Below, piece by piece: positions 34,736-42,526 of a stretch of 64,000 nt of DNA. The stretch spans positions 334,001-398,000 of the forward strand of contig NZ_JAFIQW010000003.1 of the NCBI RefSeq assembly GCF_017355965.1. Reading direction: 5' to 3'. The DNA comes from Desertivibrio insolitus (GTDB lineage: Bacteria; Actinomycetota; Actinomycetes; Actinomycetales; Microbacteriaceae). How positions within the stretch are numbered: the stretch's first letter is position 1; every line of letters starts with the position of its first letter. Position numbers and translations under genes: made by a program. Under the pieces are notes generated by a model that searched no databases, was not told where the DNA came from, and saw only the letters and a list, made by a program, of their open reading frames with translations.

Positions 34736-35206
34736 CTACTCCAACTGTCGCAGCATCAGGTTAAGCCTGTAAGAGATCACCTCAGTGGTTGCAAGAGATG
34801 TGTTGCTCCGCTGGACGCCCTCGTTGCGCTGAATGAGTTGGGTCACGCGATGAAGGTCTGCGGTGTCGCGAGCGACAACGCGGAGGATCAGATCGGCGTT
34901 GCCCGTAATGGTGTGGGCTTCGAGGACCTCCGGAATGTCGCGGACGGCCAAGTAAACCGCATCGACATCACGTTGTGACACCGAAAGAGTCACAAACGCT
35001 AGAAGGGGACGACCCAACGCCGCGGGCGCGATACGGCCGCTCGTGGGCCCGAGGGCGCCGCCCTCCTGCATCCGACGCACTCTGGCGTGGACTGTATTGC
35101 GTGACACGCCGAGACGACTCGCGATGTCCAGGATCGTGGCGTCTGGGGCGAGATCGCGCGCGAGCAGGATGCGAGCATCGAGGCCGTCCAAGTTGAGCAT
35201 GCGCAC
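34736..35206 (-). CDS. Lrp/AsnC-family transcriptional regulator
   Basis: 154-156 residues: HTH (LDGLDARILLARDLAPDATI, DIASRLGVSRNTVHARVRRM) and the RAM ligand-binding domain (AVYLAVRDIPEVLEAHTITGNADLILRVVA). Lrp-type proteins commonly sense amino acids. The start may be GTG 35206 or ATG 35200; the latter follows a TATCTT box by 7 bases, which suggests a leaderless message. Divergent from an ACC-deaminase/D-cysteine-desulfhydrase-like gene, which it probably controls, as in other bacteria where an Lrp-type activator (AcdR) controls acdS. Confidence 0.9.
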   Translation of the reverse strand: MRMLNLDGLDARILLARDLAPDATILDIASRLGVSRNTVHARVRRMQEGGALGPTSGRIAPAALGRPLLAFVTLSVSQRDVDAVYLAVRDIPEVLEAHTITGNADLILRVVARDTADLHRVTQLIQRNEGVQRSNTSLATTEVISYRLNLMLRQLE

Positions 35207-35235
35207 GAAGATAGTCGCTACCGATAGCCCTCTGT

Positions 35236-35299
35236 GTGCATCTGCACGTCGATATACGCATCGATTGTGCCGATGTAGGTCCGCATCTAACTTCTATGC
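35236..35299 (+). promoter_or_regulatory. Leaderless promoter and palindrome between Lrp gene and PLP-enzyme gene
   Basis: TTGTGC (35265-35270), 17 bases, TAACTT (35288-35293), 6 bases, then the ATG of the enzyme gene: a good sigma-A-like promoter with no leader. Upstream, GTGCA-TC-TGCAC (35236-35247) is a perfect inverted repeat, positioned as an activator or repressor site for the divergent Lrp protein. Confidence 0.65.
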
Positions 35300-36331
35300 A
35301 TGGCCGCTCCCGATATCGCGTTCCCCTTGCCCACTATCGATCTGCGGGGATTCGTGTCCCCAGTTCAGCTGCTGCCCCGCCTGAGCGAGGAGATCGGGCT
35401 GGAAGTCTGGGCGAAGCGGGACGACGTAGGCTCCGTCGGGCTCGCTGGTAATAAGGTGCGGAAGCTGGAAACCGAACTCGCGCACGCGTTGTCGCTCGGG
35501 GCGACACACATCGTGACCGAGGGGTCGCGCCACTCGAACGCCACTCGTGCAGCCGCGGCGGCCGCTGCAGCGGCCGGCCTGAGATGCACGCTGGTTCTCT
35601 GTCACGACGAGCCGCAGGAGCCGGTGGGAAATCTGCTCCTCGATGCTCTCTTCGGCGCCGACCTCCGGCTCGTTGGCGACGTCTCCTGGATCGAACTTGC
35701 CGAGCTCACCCGGAAGGTAGCTGAGGAACTCGAAGCGGCCGGGGAGCGCGTCTATCGGTTGCCCATCGGCTCAGCTACCGGGAGGGGCGCCGCGAGTTTC
35801 GCGCGAGCCTACGCAGAGGCAGAACGGCAGATGGCGTCCCAGGGAGCGACTTTCCGCAGTATCGTGCACGCGAGTTCGGCGGGAAGTACCCACGCTGGCC
35901 TCACGCTTGGGCGAATGCTCCGCGGCCAGGACACTCGAATCATCGGCGTTGTTGTCGCCCCGGAGGTCTATGAGGATGTCCCGGGCAACTACTTGCGTCT
36001 CGCGAACGCCGCTGCAGAACATATCGCTGCCCACATCAAAGTCCGACTCGAGGACATGGAGATAACGGATCGTTACCTCGGCGAAGGATACGGGTTGCCC
36101 GCACCTGGGGTGAACGAAGCAATCGACCTGTTCGCAAGGCTTGAAGGTATTGTTGTCGACCCGGTCTATACGGCGAAGGCCGCCGCTGCAGTGATTGACA
36201 TGGCGAGACGCGCTGAACTCGAGGGTCCCGTGCTCTTCTGGCACACCGGCGGCTATCACGCACTGTTCGATCCTGCGATGGCGGCGCGGGTTTTCGCGGA
36301 CACACCTCGGCTGAACGCCCTTCAGCTCTAA
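35300..36331 (+). CDS. ACC deaminase / D-cysteine desulfhydrase family PLP enzyme
   Basis: 343 residues, fold-type II PLP enzyme. The Schiff-base Lys is Lys52 in GLAGNKVRKLE, substrate-side residues are in EGSRHSNATRAAAAAAAAAG, and LFWHTGGYHALF is the C-terminal family signature. The family splits ACC into 2-oxobutyrate and ammonia, or D-cysteine into pyruvate, sulfide and ammonia; sequence by eye cannot tell which. The ATG follows a -10 box by 6 bases. Control by the divergent Lrp-type gene is likely. Confidence 0.88.
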   Translation: MAAPDIAFPLPTIDLRGFVSPVQLLPRLSEEIGLEVWAKRDDVGSVGLAGNKVRKLETELAHALSLGATHIVTEGSRHSNATRAAAAAAAAAGLRCTLVLCHDEPQEPVGNLLLDALFGADLRLVGDVSWIELAELTRKVAEELEAAGERVYRLPIGSATGRGAASFARAYAEAERQMASQGATFRSIVHASSAGSTHAGLTLGRMLRGQDTRIIGVVVAPEVYEDVPGNYLRLANAAAEHIAAHIKVRLEDMEITDRYLGEGYGLPAPGVNEAIDLFARLEGIVVDPVYTAKAAAAVIDMARRAELEGPVLFWHTGGYHALFDPAMAARVFADTPRLNALQL

Positions 36332-36538
36332 CAAGTCCGCTTACCGTACCGCTTGGTCCCCTCACTCTACGAAGCGCGGCCAGCACCACTGCATGAACGG
36401 TTATCTGGTGTGACACGCCTCGAGTGTTGCCGCTGGCGGCGTCGCGTATGTCGGCAGCAACCCGCCTGTCCTCTGGTCCTTATCTCTGGCCGGCAGCAAG
36501 TGCAAGAAGGCATCCGCCAGGACCGTTGCTGGAGGTGG
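36332..36538. other. Non-coding gap
   Basis: Together with the remnant at 36539-36745 this forms a 422-base stretch without an intact gene. In 36332-36538 I see no promoter, hairpin or coding frame with a ribosome site. Confidence 0.4.
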
Positions 36539-36745
36539 TCAGTGAAGCGGGAGCTCGTTCCGTGAGGGGGCGGCGGACCGAGGAACGAAGAACGAGAGCG
36601 CGACGACTGCGAGACTCATGAACGCCCCGACAACGAACGCAGCGTGAATACCCGCTTGCTCTGAGAGGACCGGGCCTGCGCCGGCGTTAGCCGCCGCCGC
36701 CATGAGCAAACAACGAGCCCTGGCTCGCCCGGGAAGTTGATCGCG
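36539..36745 (-). pseudogene. C-terminal remnant of an MFS transporter
   Basis: On the minus strand a frame ending in TGA at 36539 reads about 65 residues that look like the end of a 12-helix MFS carrier: LPGRARCLLMAAAANAGAG, then the helix FVVGAFMSLAVVALSFFV, then a short polar tail. No start or preceding helices exist: the frame runs straight into the downstream end of the toxin-like gene at 36754. The rest of the carrier has been lost, probably when the toxin-antitoxin segment was inserted. Confidence 0.6.
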
Positions 36746-36753
36746 GGACTGGC

Positions 36754-37140
36754 TCAGTGGCTGCTGTAATTGATAGTCAGAATCGCGACTACGTGGTGGC
36801 TGTCGCTCCCCGTGGCATTCGAGTAGGCGTTGTTGTACTGATAATCCACGCGACCAGCGCCCGAAACCTCATAATGATGCGTTCGCGACCATCCGTCCGC
36901 CATCGGAAGGCCAGCCTTCCCCTTCAAAATCGTGATCGACGCGAGAGGGGAAGGTTGCCCCGGCGTCGCAGACACGTGATCCCAAAACTGCTTGGCCTGT
37001 TGAAGCCCGACGCGTTCAATCATCTCGTTCCAGTGATTCCGGAACTTACGATGAACAAGCACGCGATAGAGGGGCTTTTCGTCGGGCTTCCCGCCGGGCC
37101 GTCGCGCTGGCACAAAGGGCTGGTAGGCCCCCTGGTTCAC
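36754..37140 (-). CDS. Putative toxin of a type II toxin-antitoxin pair
   Basis: 128 residues, basic. Family not recognised with certainty. The pattern (short basic protein, KPLYRVLVHRKFRNHWNEM near the start and a terminal beta strand HHVVAILTINY) fits a RelE/ParE-like nuclease fold. The GTG start shares 4 bases with the stop of the Phd/YefM-like gene upstream, the normal antitoxin-toxin order. The function is inferred from this layout. Confidence 0.55.
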   Translation of the reverse strand: MNQGAYQPFVPARRPGGKPDEKPLYRVLVHRKFRNHWNEMIERVGLQQAKQFWDHVSATPGQPSPLASITILKGKAGLPMADGWSRTHHYEVSGAGRVDYQYNNAYSNATGSDSHHVVAILTINYSSH

Positions 37141-37598
37141 TCGCTTGGCTCCAATACCTCGACGAAATCATCTGGTGTTGTGGCGCCAAGCAATACCGAT
37201 CGCCGAAGAGGATCCTCAAGTTGCTTAGCGGTGACCCGCCAAGCTGCAACCGTTGCGTCGACCTCTTCCAGATCGTTGTCTGCGAGACCAGCGATTAGTG
37301 CGTCGTGTAATTCATCAGCGAAAGCTTGTTGGTCCTCTTTGTCGAACACTCGCAGCCATGCGAGATTGCCCAGTTCGCTGATCGACACCTCTCGCTCGGC
37401 GCGAATGAGGAAATTGAGCCTCTGCAGCGTTTGGGACCACTCGGCGTAACCTTCGAGGACGGCAAGTTGCGCTTCGGGCAGCATGACAAGTCCCGTTCCG
37501 TCTTTGTCTCGCACTAAAGCTCTGCCCGCTCTGGCGGCGTCTAGGACTCGTGTCCGTTCCTTAGCGAGGTCGCTTGCCTGGAAGATCACGCGCTCCAT
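37137..37598 (-). CDS. Putative antitoxin (Phd/YefM-like N-terminus)
   Basis: 153 residues from ATG 37598, with GTGGAGAGAG 8 bases upstream (the GTG inside that box, at 37616, is a less likely start). The N-terminal 50 residues follow the Phd/YefM pattern: RVIFQASDLAKERTRVLDAA, then GRALVRDKDGTGLVMLPE. The C-terminal 100 residues are longer than usual and may hold the toxin-neutralising part. A perfect TACGATCGTA palindrome lies upstream, as expected for autoregulation. Paired with the gene at 36754. Confidence 0.65.
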   Translation of the reverse strand: MERVIFQASDLAKERTRVLDAARAGRALVRDKDGTGLVMLPEAQLAVLEGYAEWSQTLQRLNFLIRAEREVSISELGNLAWLRVFDKEDQQAFADELHDALIAGLADNDLEEVDATVAAWRVTAKQLEDPLRRSVLLGATTPDDFVEVLEPSE

Positions 37599-37630
37599 TT
37601 GATTGACTCTCTCCACTGGCTAAACTTTGC

Positions 37631-37640
37631 TACGATCGTA
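37631..37640. promoter_or_regulatory. Palindrome TACGATCGTA between antitoxin and TPR-protein genes
   Basis: A perfect 10-base palindrome, 33 bases upstream of the antitoxin ATG and 35 bases upstream of the divergent GTG at 37675. Candidate antitoxin operator; TACGAT also resembles a -10 box on the plus strand. Confidence 0.5.
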
Positions 37641-37674
37641 TGCACGAACTTGATCTGAGTCTAGTGGGGAAGCC

Positions 37675-38901
37675 GTGGATCCGCTGAACTTGGTGCAGCA
37701 GGACACCTCTCCTTCCGTGCGTCGGCTAGTGCTATCGCTAGACAAGCTGCTCATCTCTATCCCGCAGACGATCGTTGACGCACAGAAGCGGGTAGCGGCG
37801 ATCCAGCGTTGCGTACGCCTGCTAGCTGCGCTGGGTATCGATGGCGAAAGCCTTGTTAGGTACGGGATGCCTCAGCGGGCCACCCTGGCGATCTACGTGG
37901 CGGCCATCACGCCTCAGCGAAAGGCTCTGCTGACTCGAATGAACTTCGACGGTTGGCGGTCGCTTTTGGGGCTTGGTGTGACCAGCGACGATCTGCCCGG
38001 GACCTTGCTCACCGACGAGGGCGAGGGCGAGGGCGAGGAGAGCTCGGCAGGCGAAACCGGACCCGCTCCGCTCTTCTACGTCCCGGCTCGTCTCAACAAG
38101 TGGGCAGCGAATGCTCCGTTCTCGGACCTCATCCAGTGGACGCCCCCGGCTGTTGATGACTGGGAGCGCATGGCTCTCGAGCAGGCGCCTGCGGTCGATG
38201 TCACAGACGCTTACACCTGGCTGTGGCAGCGGAACGCGGTGAACGAATTGGATCGGTGGACGACGGCGTCCCTGCACCTGGAGTACCGGTGGCAGAACCT
38301 TCAACAGGTTGGTCTGTTCAGCGAAGCAGCTTTGGCCGGAGACGGCCCATCCCCCGAGCTGCTCAACGGCGTTATCGCGCAGCGAGCCGTTGAGCCGGGG
38401 GACACCTCGGAGATGGACTCGACCTTCTGGGCACTGCAAGACACCGCTGTTGAGTACCTGACGCATAACAAGTTCGCGGAGGCGGTGGCGCTCTTCGAGT
38501 TTCACCACAAGCGTTACCCGAACGACGCTCGAGCGATGAACAACATGGGCTTCTGCTTGATGGCAGTGAGTCCGAGCAAAGCGTTGCACTGGCTCGAGAA
38601 GGCTACGAAGTACGGTTACCCCGAGGTGACCATCAACACGTTTAACCAGTGCTGCTGCCTCGAGCGGCTGAACAGGGGAGCGGAGGCCCTCGACAAGGCT
38701 GAGGCGTACTGGCAGCGGGAGCGGGTGGCGCACGCTGCCCGGGGTTACCTCTGGGTCCTGACCGGCGCCGAGTGGCGGCTGGCAGCAGATCGGGACCCGG
38801 TGCACGAACTGGCCACCCTTGCTCTGCGCGTCGCGCGCGACCTCGGCCGCGACGACCGCGCCGCTCGATGGCGAGAACGGCTGGAGGGACTCGCCGCGTA
38901 A
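37675..38901 (+). CDS. TPR-containing protein of unknown function
   Basis: 408 residues from a GTG with GGGGAAG upstream. The first 100 residues are helical (RRLVLSLDKLLISIPQTIVD), then an acidic linker (EGEGEGEESS, about 115-126). The C-terminal half has at least two tetratricopeptide-like repeats (about 255-345; FAEAVALFEFHHKRYPNDAR, AMNNMGFCLMAVSPSKALHW). No membrane helix or enzyme motif. It may bind other proteins. It shares a promoter region with the toxin-antitoxin pair and may be part of an unrecognised module. Confidence 0.7.
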   Translation: MDPLNLVQQDTSPSVRRLVLSLDKLLISIPQTIVDAQKRVAAIQRCVRLLAALGIDGESLVRYGMPQRATLAIYVAAITPQRKALLTRMNFDGWRSLLGLGVTSDDLPGTLLTDEGEGEGEESSAGETGPAPLFYVPARLNKWAANAPFSDLIQWTPPAVDDWERMALEQAPAVDVTDAYTWLWQRNAVNELDRWTTASLHLEYRWQNLQQVGLFSEAALAGDGPSPELLNGVIAQRAVEPGDTSEMDSTFWALQDTAVEYLTHNKFAEAVALFEFHHKRYPNDARAMNNMGFCLMAVSPSKALHWLEKATKYGYPEVTINTFNQCCCLERLNRGAEALDKAEAYWQRERVAHAARGYLWVLTGAEWRLAADRDPVHELATLALRVARDLGRDDRAARWRERLEGLAA

Positions 38902-39165
38902 TCGAACGAGCGGCAGCCAGGCGGCGCGAACTGAACCGCGCGCACAGTCATCTGTCGCGCGCTTCAACAGAGTTGACCACCTGCGCCGATCTCGGTAGCG
39001 ATGTTGCAACGGTTCCGAACAAGTCCGGTCTCGACTTCGAACTGCCATCGCCTTGGCCACTTGCGGAGAGGAACGGCGAAGCTGGCAGCCGAGCCTGAGG
39101 TCGCCGCACACATAGGACGACGGGAGTTGAACAAGTCACTCCCTCGATCAGATGGAGTGCAGTGG

Positions 39166-40005
39166 ATGTCCACCTACCAGCCCGAGATGCCGAAGCGTCA
39201 GTGGAACCAAATCAGCGCCTACGTTGAGGCCGCCGTTGGGGCCTGCGGCGGTAACACGAAGTACAGCGATGGCGAGCTGTTCAAGGCGGCTTCGCGCCTA
39301 GCTGCTTGGGCAAAGAAGCATGACCTGGCCCTTGAGCACGCGGTTCTATTCGACGCTGTGACCATCGAGCGGTTCGTCGCGGAGGGTCTCACGCAGTACG
39401 CGCCGGCGTCCAGAGGGAACCGTCGTTCCATGCTGCTTCGTATGAGCGAAGTGCTCCTCGGCGAGCAAGCGCGCACTCGGCTCGTCGCCCTGCCCGCGTC
39501 ATCGCCCAGCAGCCCCTATACGCACGAAGAGTTGAAGCAGCTCCGGCTATGGGCGCGGACGAAGGGGCACGAGAAGTCGGATGCGAACGTGCTTCTCGCA
39601 CTTGGGCTTGGAGCGGGGCTGTCGGCCAGCGAGATCACGGCCGCCAGGGCGGAGGACATTCACGATGACGGGGGCAGCGTTCTAATCGAAGTTCGCGGCG
39701 GTCGACCGCGGCGGGTGCCGGTTCGCGAGGAGTGGACGGAGAGGCTGTCAGAGGCTCGGAAACATCGCGAGGGTGACCAGTTTCTCTTCGTGCCCGGTCG
39801 CACCGGCGCTGGCAAGAACCTCATCACCAACTGGCTGGCGCGAAGCAGCGACAAGGGGCTCCGCCCGCACTCGCAGCGGATGCGGGGAACCTGGATCGTG
39901 ACGCACCTTCGGGAGGGAGCGCCAGCGATCGGGCTGATGAAGTACGCGGGGGTCGCGTCGCTCGAGGCCCTCACTCGGTGGGTGCCAGCGGCTGAAGCTG
40001 CCTGA
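39166..40005 (+). CDS. Tyrosine-recombinase-like protein lacking catalytic residues
   Basis: 279 residues from ATG 39166 (GGAG 8 bases upstream); an in-frame ATG at 39001 has no ribosome site. It is a relative of the protein at 10949-12124: compare WTERLSEARKH and RMRGTWIVTHLREGAP with the matching segments there. The active site is lost: the first Arg is Ser153 (GAGLSASEI), the HxxR motif reads QRMR (only Arg240 kept), and the nucleophile Tyr is Trp272 (ALTRWVP). It can hardly cut DNA, though the frame is intact. It may bind DNA only, or be decaying. The 264 bases upstream (38902-39165) hold nothing else clear. Confidence 0.7.
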   Translation: MSTYQPEMPKRQWNQISAYVEAAVGACGGNTKYSDGELFKAASRLAAWAKKHDLALEHAVLFDAVTIERFVAEGLTQYAPASRGNRRSMLLRMSEVLLGEQARTRLVALPASSPSSPYTHEELKQLRLWARTKGHEKSDANVLLALGLGAGLSASEITAARAEDIHDDGGSVLIEVRGGRPRRVPVREEWTERLSEARKHREGDQFLFVPGRTGAGKNLITNWLARSSDKGLRPHSQRMRGTWIVTHLREGAPAIGLMKYAGVASLEALTRWVPAAEAA

Positions 40006-40131
40006 TGCGGCAAGCATGAGCGGCGACGTCGCTAACAATCCGGCAGCGGCCTTTCAGGCGATTCTGCTGGCGCCCGTAACGGGTAGAACCAACCCCTTGC
40101 GAGCTGCCGCTAGCGGCGTCGAAGATTAGTT

Positions 40132-41160
40132 ATGGCGGCGTTAAACAGCCTGCTGCTGCTTGAGAGTCCCGGATCTGCCGTTGAGGAGGCAGTGAGTAAT
40201 CTCTGCGCGTCGTGCGGCTTAGGGCTTGTGCCTCGTGCCGGCGTCAAACGCGGCGAGACCACAATCTGGGTGCGTCCCACACCACCCGAACTTGCTGAGC
40301 ACCCGGCCGCTAGCGCTGGCTACACCGCGTGGAGCGTCGAGTCCGCTCAACTGCGGCTGTCCGCCTCTGACCTACCGCGAGCGCTCACACTCGCAGCAAT
40401 TCAGCTCGTCATCGCCGGCGGCCAAATACTCGTCGTTGATGAGCGGGGCTTGTTGCAGCGGGCCGTTGTGTTGGAGGCGCACTCGATACTGCCGAGTGCC
40501 GCTTCAGTGGGAGCGTCACTGTCGTATCAGGTCGAACTTGCGACTCGCCTACATCCTCTCGTCCACTATCCGGGCAGTGCGGTCCCAAGTTACGACTGGG
40601 GTGGTTGGCGGGCCCGCCTGTCGCCCTACGGCGATGCAGTCGAAGTAGAGATCCCTCTCAGCGGCAACGACTGGTTCACGTCCTATCTATCGCAGGACGA
40701 GACGACCGGGATTACCTATGCGTATGCGGCGCTCACAAGTGATGTCGAAGCCGAACTGGCCGCACTCGTTCCCGTCATAGTTCAGTTGGGGCCGGACGCA
40801 GCCGCCGTGCTGCCAACTTTGACAGGGTTGCTGACAAGCGGCAGTCAGGACGCTCTGGGTGTAGCTGGCCTTCAACGTCATAGCATCAGCGACGCGCTTA
40901 CAGTGACCTGGAGTGACCTGGAACCAGCGGTCCTGGCGCTCGATGCTCACGCCCGTCTGTCCATCCGGAGTCTCGACAACGTCTGCGCCAACGTCTTCTC
41001 GGAGATGCTGCAACTTCGTGCTGTGCTCGGCGGCTCGAGTAACTCCGCTGCCGCGATAAGCACGCAACCCGACGGAGTGACCTCGGCTTTGGGGTGGATT
41101 GACGAGAACCTTGGATACGTGACGAGGATCATCGCCAACTTGAACGCTCTGTTCTTTTAA
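40132..41160 (+). CDS. Hypothetical protein
   Basis: 342 residues; no family recognised. A CxxC pair sits near the N-terminus (NLCASCGLG), followed by a mixed alpha/beta region and a long helical C-terminal part that ends in LNALFF. There is no signal peptide or membrane helix. ATG at 40132 with a weak ribosome site (GAAGATTAG). A 12-base palindrome GCCGCTAGCGGC lies at 40106-40117 just upstream. Its stop faces the next gene 10 bases away. Confidence 0.6.
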   Translation: MAALNSLLLLESPGSAVEEAVSNLCASCGLGLVPRAGVKRGETTIWVRPTPPELAEHPAASAGYTAWSVESAQLRLSASDLPRALTLAAIQLVIAGGQILVVDERGLLQRAVVLEAHSILPSAASVGASLSYQVELATRLHPLVHYPGSAVPSYDWGGWRARLSPYGDAVEVEIPLSGNDWFTSYLSQDETTGITYAYAALTSDVEAELAALVPVIVQLGPDAAAVLPTLTGLLTSGSQDALGVAGLQRHSISDALTVTWSDLEPAVLALDAHARLSIRSLDNVCANVFSEMLQLRAVLGGSSNSAAAISTQPDGVTSALGWIDENLGYVTRIIANLNALFF

Positions 41161-41170
41161 CGCCGATGCC

Positions 41171-41905
41171 CTAGTCGGAATCACCCGAATTGACGCTCGG
41201 ACTGGGCGTGACTGTCCCGATCGCCGGCGCTTGCGGCGAGGATTCGGGATCGGCAGCGGCGACAGCTGCGCCGGCGGCTAGCGACGCGACGATGATGATT
41301 AGCCCGCCGACCAGGACGAGCGCAGTGCCTCGTGCCTTAGAACTCTCCCCGGTGACTTTGGCTGCGTCACCGAGGAAGCTCGAGTTGTTGAAGAGATTGA
41401 GCGACCCGAGGTCGATAACGCTGCCGTCTGCGTTCGGCACAACTTCGACCACGGTGGGCTCCGCCTCCTTACGCAACCGCGCACGCAACTCCACGGCGGC
41501 CATCCATGACCCAATCAGAAGAAGGCAGGCGCCAACTAGAAGGCCCAACACGGCAATGGAAGCTATGAACCGTTCTCCGAAGGTGCCGTTCAACGGCGAA
41601 TCCTCGCCAGTCGTTTGAGCGGCCGCTCGAAGATTGATGACGGCAAGCAAGTCTGCTCCGCGAGCGAATAGGAGCACGAGTACGACCAGCAGCACCAAGC
41701 CAGTGATAGCGGCGAACCGCCAGTCCCAGAGCCCGTCTCGAATCTCGAGAAGTGACGGGTCAGATGTTGAGGCAGGGGTGGGCGAGGTCTGCTCCTGCTG
41801 AGTTCCGTCAGGGGCCTCTCCGCCGGGCGGAGCTTCCGGAGGTGTCGGCGTTACCTCCTCACCTCCGGGTTGCGGCACCTGCGGCGACGGCGCGTTCTGA
41901 CTCAT
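41171..41905 (-). CDS. Hypothetical membrane protein with Pro-rich N-terminus
   Basis: 244 residues from ATG 41905, which has GGAGGGACG directly upstream; a longer in-frame reading to 41983 is not needed. Residues 1-50 are rich in Pro, Glu and Thr. Three predicted membrane helices follow at about 64-81, 113-133 and 194-214. No family recognised. Convergent with the unknown gene at 40132, so the two are not in one operon. Confidence 0.65.
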   Translation of the reverse strand: MSQNAPSPQVPQPGGEEVTPTPPEAPPGGEAPDGTQQEQTSPTPASTSDPSLLEIRDGLWDWRFAAITGLVLLVVLVLLFARGADLLAVINLRAAAQTTGEDSPLNGTFGERFIASIAVLGLLVGACLLLIGSWMAAVELRARLRKEAEPTVVEVVPNADGSVIDLGSLNLFNNSSFLGDAAKVTGESSKARGTALVLVGGLIIIVASLAAGAAVAAADPESSPQAPAIGTVTPSPSVNSGDSD

Positions 41906-42526
41906 CGTCCCTCCAGCGTCCTTGCGTTTGAGTCTTCGCCACATCGTCCCATCAGGTCGCAAGGACTTGTAGCCCCTCCTCAACGTCGGATGTCCGCGGC
42001 ATCGGCGTGCCGAGCCGACAATTGCTGAGTTGAGCTCGAGATCACTTCGCCACTCGTCAATCGATCCCCTCCTTTGAAGGAGCGACGACGAGGCTGGGGT
42101 GAGGTGGAGACGCGCCCGAGGTGGAACTTTTGAGCGAACTCGATGGAATCGTGATCTTCAAACGCCCTGACGACCCGCTCGAACACTGGGGTCAAGGCAA
42201 AAGCTGAAGCCCTCACCAACGAGAAGAGGGTCCGAAAGGGCCCTCTTCTTCTTTTCCCGGCCGCTGTCGCGGCAGCCGATACCCCCGTTTCGGAGGCGTG
42301 AATTCCCGGCTCGCCCCGACGGGGCTTCGTCGGACAGCGGATTCCGCGCTATCGTCGGAGCGGCGCCCAGCGAAATCCCAGCCTCACGACGGTGACGATC
42401 CGCGGCAGCGGCGCCAGTTCCACCGGCTCGTCGATGAGTGCACCAGTGAACGCATAGACGAGGTTGCCACCCGAGCGACCTCACGGGACCGGCCCTGACA
42501 ACATCACCGCACGTGGAGCGCGACGT
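41906..42526. other. Junction region with a possible small-ORF remnant
   Basis: 620 bases without a full gene. A plus-strand frame at 42121-42207 reads GTG and 28 codons (LSELDGIVIFKRPDDPLEHW inside) to a TGA, followed 16 bases later by a strong terminator; this looks like the end of a lost gene or a very small protein. CCGACG-N6-CGTCGG (42316-42333) is a further small hairpin. The remainder shows no coding sign. It separates the accessory block from core-like genes. Confidence 0.4.
42224..42256 (+). terminator. Strong intrinsic terminator
   Basis: AAGAGGGTCC (42224-42233) and GGGCCCTCTT (42238-42247) pair over ten positions (one G-T pair) around a GAAA tetraloop. CTTCTTTTC follows. This is the clearest terminator of the window. 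It faces the plus strand, yet no full gene precedes it. Confidence 0.85.

Noticed and set aside
39793-39822. P-loop-like GRTGAGKN in the second recombinase relative
   Set aside because: It aligns with an ordinary segment of the related protein, with no Walker B or NTPase fold around it.
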